Assembly (NCBI GenBank): GCA_027061995.1
Contig: JAMOUT010000035.1
Coordinates: 1 to 10,000 of the forward strand
Length of the DNA stretch: 10,000 nucleotides
Direction: 5' to 3'
Origin: Candidatus Aminicenantota bacterium
GTDB lineage: Bacteria; Acidobacteriota; Aminicenantia; JAMOAD01
The notes below the pieces were generated by a model, which was given only the letters and a program-made list of their open reading frames with translations, was not told where the DNA came from and ran no database searches. Of the stretch, positions 5,298 to 10,000 are shown in pieces; the first letter of the stretch is position 1, and each line of letters begins with the position of its first letter. A program made the position numbers and the translations under genes.

Positions 5298-7273
5298 TTA
5301 TTCTCTCCTTTCTCTAAAATTATAAAACTTTTATTGAATTTGTCCATAAGGAGCATCCCCTCTCTTAAATATTGATATTGTTTAGGTGTAATATAGGGGC
5401 TATTTATTTTAAAAATTCTTTTAAAAATTATCTTATTTCCGTTTTTTATAATATTAACACTAAGAATAACAGGACCTTTTTCAAATTTAAAAGAATCGGG
5501 AATAGCTTTTATTTTAAAATTTTCGGGAATCTCTATCTTTTCAACTATCTTTGAACCGAAAGCTGATTGCATATACATAGGGTATTTTCTCTCTGGAAGT
5601 CTTGTAAAATTATATATTACAAGTGAGAAATAGAGATCAGCGGTTGATTTTCCTTCGGGAATCTTCATAAGATAATAATTTCCGAGTTTCTCAAGGAAAT
5701 CGGGAGTTTTTATTTTAAGATAAATCTTATACTGTTTATTTATGTCTTCGGCATTTCCGTATTTTGACTCTAAAATAGTTGTTCCCTGACCTATCGATTG
5801 TATGAGTCTTTTCCATAGAAAATCTCCCATCTTACCGGGTAATTTTTTACCAATCTGTCTTAAAAGCAGATCATAGGTTCCCGAACCTTTTAAATATATT
5901 TCTGAAATAAGTTCCCCTTTATCATCTATTCTTGAATTTGCATTTACAAATCCCATACTTTTATCAGCGGTAAAATCGGGAGTCTTAACAATATCTTTCC
6001 CATTTTCAACAAGATGTAAAACATATTTTCCACCGAGATAAGCTTCTCCGAAATCAGAACTTATTTCAAGGGTCGGGTCCATATACACGAATTTACCCTT
6101 TTTACATTCAACAGCTACAATAGCATGCTCAAAATAGATAGTCGGAACCTCAATATCGGTTTTATGACTAACATTAACTATCACATCTTCAGCATGGATT
6201 CCGGCTATCTTCAACATAGCCACCATTAATATGGATTTATCCCTACAAACACCATATTGTTTATCAAAAGTATATGTAGCTTTATGAGGTTCAATAAATG
6301 CTCCCACATCCATAGATGAACCCATATATCTTATTTTTTGAGATATATACCTGAATATCGCAAGAATCTTTTCTTTTTTTGTTTTTTTATCTTTTATAAG
6401 ATTATTAACGGTTTTCACCATTTTTTCATTTTTATCTATTTTACCTATATTCAGTTCCGCTCCGTATTTTGAAAGTTGTTTCCACTCTTTGAATGTTGAA
6501 ACAACAAGTTTTGTCCCCAAATCAAAAATAGATTCCATCCCTATTTCAGGTTTTAATTGTTTTATTTCATCTCCTTTCCAAATATATTGAACATACCCCC
6601 CTTTTTTAACCTTTTTAAAATCCAACTTACCGTTTTTCACTATATAATTCAAAGGTTTTTCAATAGGAGTTATTATTTTAATTACAGTTTTTTTCAAAGG
6701 GGTAAAAGTCTGAAGAAGGAAAATATCTGAATAATTATTTTTAAGGAGAGGTTTTGAGATTGTTTTTACTTTAAATTCTATACTATCACCAACTTTAACC
6801 GATGGATATTGAACCGATATCTGTCTGAAATTATCATCAAAGATATTCATCTGTTGTGTTGCACCGAGAGTTTGATCTTTAATATTATCTTTAGGAACTT
6901 CGATATAACTTCCGTCAGGATGAATTACCCTTGCAAATTCTATATCTATTTTATTATATCTTTTATGATAAGAGAAATTGTTTTTTTCACCGTATTGTTT
7001 TTTACCCTTTTCGGTAAGAATTTTGATTAATCTATAATCCTCCCTTACAAAAGAACCGTCTTTTTCAACTTTAACCTCTGTTTTATCATAAATAACCACA
7101 GCATCTGCATCACCATTCGCTTTTGAATCCCCCGCCTTATTAATCTGCTTTAGGATTACTACGGATATTTTTTTCTTATTAATTTTCTTTGATAAATCTT
7201 TTGAATATAATGTCCCGAAAACCAAAAACAGAACTAAATTAACCAATAGAATTTTTGATAAATATTTTTTCAT
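5294..7273 (-). CDS. Exported DUF3857 and transglutaminase-like protein with intact triad
   Basis: The 659-residue product begins with a signal peptide (MKKYLSK, hydrophobic core about 8-20, likely cleavage near residue 24), then a DUF3857 domain (about 55-235) with typical KVEKDGS, ILTEKGKKQYG, ARVIHPDGSYIEVP and YPSVKVGDSIEF segments. A transglutaminase-like core follows at about 285-405: Cys343 in QYGVCRDKSILM, His383 in YFEHAIVAV and Asp399 in YMDP form the expected triad. A beta-rich C-terminal domain ends the protein. Families with this architecture are found in many Gram-negative genomes, but the reaction and substrate are not known; protease, amidase or cross-linking activity are all conceivable. 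The start is supported by GAGGTGA (7283-7277) just before the ATG. It is the first gene of an operon with its inactive paralogue and kdsC, and lies 165 bp after the 5S rRNA gene on the same strand. Confidence 0.88.
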   Translation of the reverse strand: MKKYLSKILLVNLVLFLVFGTLYSKDLSKKINKKKISVVILKQINKAGDSKANGDADAVVIYDKTEVKVEKDGSFVREDYRLIKILTEKGKKQYGEKNNFSYHKRYNKIDIEFARVIHPDGSYIEVPKDNIKDQTLGATQQMNIFDDNFRQISVQYPSVKVGDSIEFKVKTISKPLLKNNYSDIFLLQTFTPLKKTVIKIITPIEKPLNYIVKNGKLDFKKVKKGGYVQYIWKGDEIKQLKPEIGMESIFDLGTKLVVSTFKEWKQLSKYGAELNIGKIDKNEKMVKTVNNLIKDKKTKKEKILAIFRYISQKIRYMGSSMDVGAFIEPHKATYTFDKQYGVCRDKSILMVAMLKIAGIHAEDVIVNVSHKTDIEVPTIYFEHAIVAVECKKGKFVYMDPTLEISSDFGEAYLGGKYVLHLVENGKDIVKTPDFTADKSMGFVNANSRIDDKGELISEIYLKGSGTYDLLLRQIGKKLPGKMGDFLWKRLIQSIGQGTTILESKYGNAEDINKQYKIYLKIKTPDFLEKLGNYYLMKIPEGKSTADLYFSLVIYNFTRLPERKYPMYMQSAFGSKIVEKIEIPENFKIKAIPDSFKFEKGPVILSVNIIKNGNKIIFKRIFKINSPYITPKQYQYLREGMLLMDKFNKSFIILEKGENK

Positions 7274-7283
7274 ATTTCACCTC

Positions 7284-7310
7284 AATATTAATATTATCTA
7301 TATTAATATA
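7284..7310. repeat. Two adjacent 12-bp AT palindromes in the operon leader
   Basis: AATATTAATATT (7284-7295) and TATATTAATATA (7299-7310) are each perfect palindromes separated by 3 bp. They sit directly before the ribosome binding site of the first DUF3857 gene. They could be an operator, or part of a -10 region, but AT-only palindromes arise easily by chance here. The 165-bp spacer 7274-7438 shows only weak promoter matches, for example TTGATT with AATATA 17 bp downstream on the minus strand. Confidence 0.3.
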
Positions 7311-7426
7311 TACGGATGAAACAATCAATTTTATTCAATTTATTGATATTTAGACCTATTTCTATTCGATATAATCGTATTTTTTTATCTTTTTGATTTT
7401 TTTATATAAACTGACTTTTTTCACTT

Positions 7427-7450
7427 AAAATAAAAAAAGCCCGGCACTGA
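7427..7450 (-). terminator. T-tract directly after the 5S rRNA gene
   Basis: On the minus strand the 5S 3' end (...GCCGGGC) is followed at once by seven T, an A and four T (7438-7427). No separate GC hairpin exists downstream, so the closing helix of 5S rRNA plus the T-run may itself stop transcription. If it does not, the rRNA transcript would run into the DUF3857 operon. Confidence 0.3.
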
Positions 7451-7556
7451 CCTACTTTCCCACACCCTTGCGGATGCAGTATCATCGGCCCTGGAGGACT
7501 TAACTGCCGGGTTCGGAATGGAACCGGGTGTTGCCCCTCCGGTATAAGCACCGGGC
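7439..7556 (-). rRNA. rrf: 5S ribosomal RNA
   Basis: About 118 nt on the minus strand form a complete 5S rRNA. The 5' end GCCCGG pairs with the 3' end CCGGGC to close helix I. The conserved loop segment CCATTCCGAACCCGG is present, as is the GTGGGAAAGTAGGTC stretch near the 3' end. It lies 61 bp after the 23S gene with no tRNA between. The spacer (7557-7617) is AT-rich and contains a short GTCT/AGAC inverted repeat that may be part of an RNA-processing structure. End positions are good to a few bases. Confidence 0.95.
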
Positions 7557-7617
7557 AAATTATTTTTTGTTTTATGTTTAAAACATTGCTGTCTGTGAAG
7601 ACTGGCTTATAAAATTA

Positions 7618-10000
<2,383 letters not shown>

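Noticed and set aside
7557-7617. tRNA gene in the 23S-5S spacer
   Set aside because: The spacer is only 61 bp and lacks a cloverleaf or T-loop motif.

Overview
This window comes from an AT-rich bacterial genome. The protein genes are strongly A/T-biased and lysine/isoleucine-rich, and the rRNA genes are clearly more GC-rich. A Kdo-8-phosphate phosphatase (kdsC) and two exported DUF3857/transglutaminase-like proteins point to a Gram-negative cell envelope with Kdo-containing lipopolysaccharide. A ferritin-like diiron protein next to a small nitroreductase is common in anaerobes that must cope with oxygen. I cannot name a species or phylum from the sequence alone.

Layout. Bases 1-213 hold the 3' end of a plus-strand gene whose start lies off the window; its tail resembles the end of a PDZ domain. 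Everything else runs on the minus strand. From right to left: the 3' four-fifths of a 23S rRNA gene (7618 to past 10000), a 5S rRNA gene (7439-7556), a two-gene pair of exported DUF3857/transglutaminase-like paralogues (5294-7273 and 3399-5297), kdsC (2827-3396), a gap with a promoter and a 22-bp palindrome (2478-2826), a ferritin-like protein (2001-2477), a nitroreductase (1395-1946), a 314-bp gap without a convincing gene (1081-1394), and an alpha/beta hydrolase (229-1080).

How the genes fit together. The two DUF3857 proteins and kdsC form a tight operon: a 4-bp ATGA overlap, then a 2-bp gap. The first paralogue keeps the transglutaminase-type Cys-His-Asp triad. The second has lost both Cys and His, so the pair looks like an active enzyme plus a catalytically dead partner made in equal amounts and sent across the inner membrane. 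Linkage to kdsC suggests an envelope role, but this is inference. The ferritin-like and nitroreductase genes form a second operon behind a near-consensus sigma-70 promoter, probably for oxidative-stress or redox defence. The hydrolase is the only gene with no Shine-Dalgarno sequence; an extended -10 element just upstream suggests a leaderless mRNA.

The rRNA genes look intact and free of introns. The most unusual rRNA feature is the sarcin-ricin loop, which departs from the usual bacterial sequence at three positions. I did not find a clearly new defence or mobile system. The best candidates for follow-up are the active/dead transglutaminase pair, the palindrome in front of the diiron operon, and the GC-richer island at about 1300-1395.
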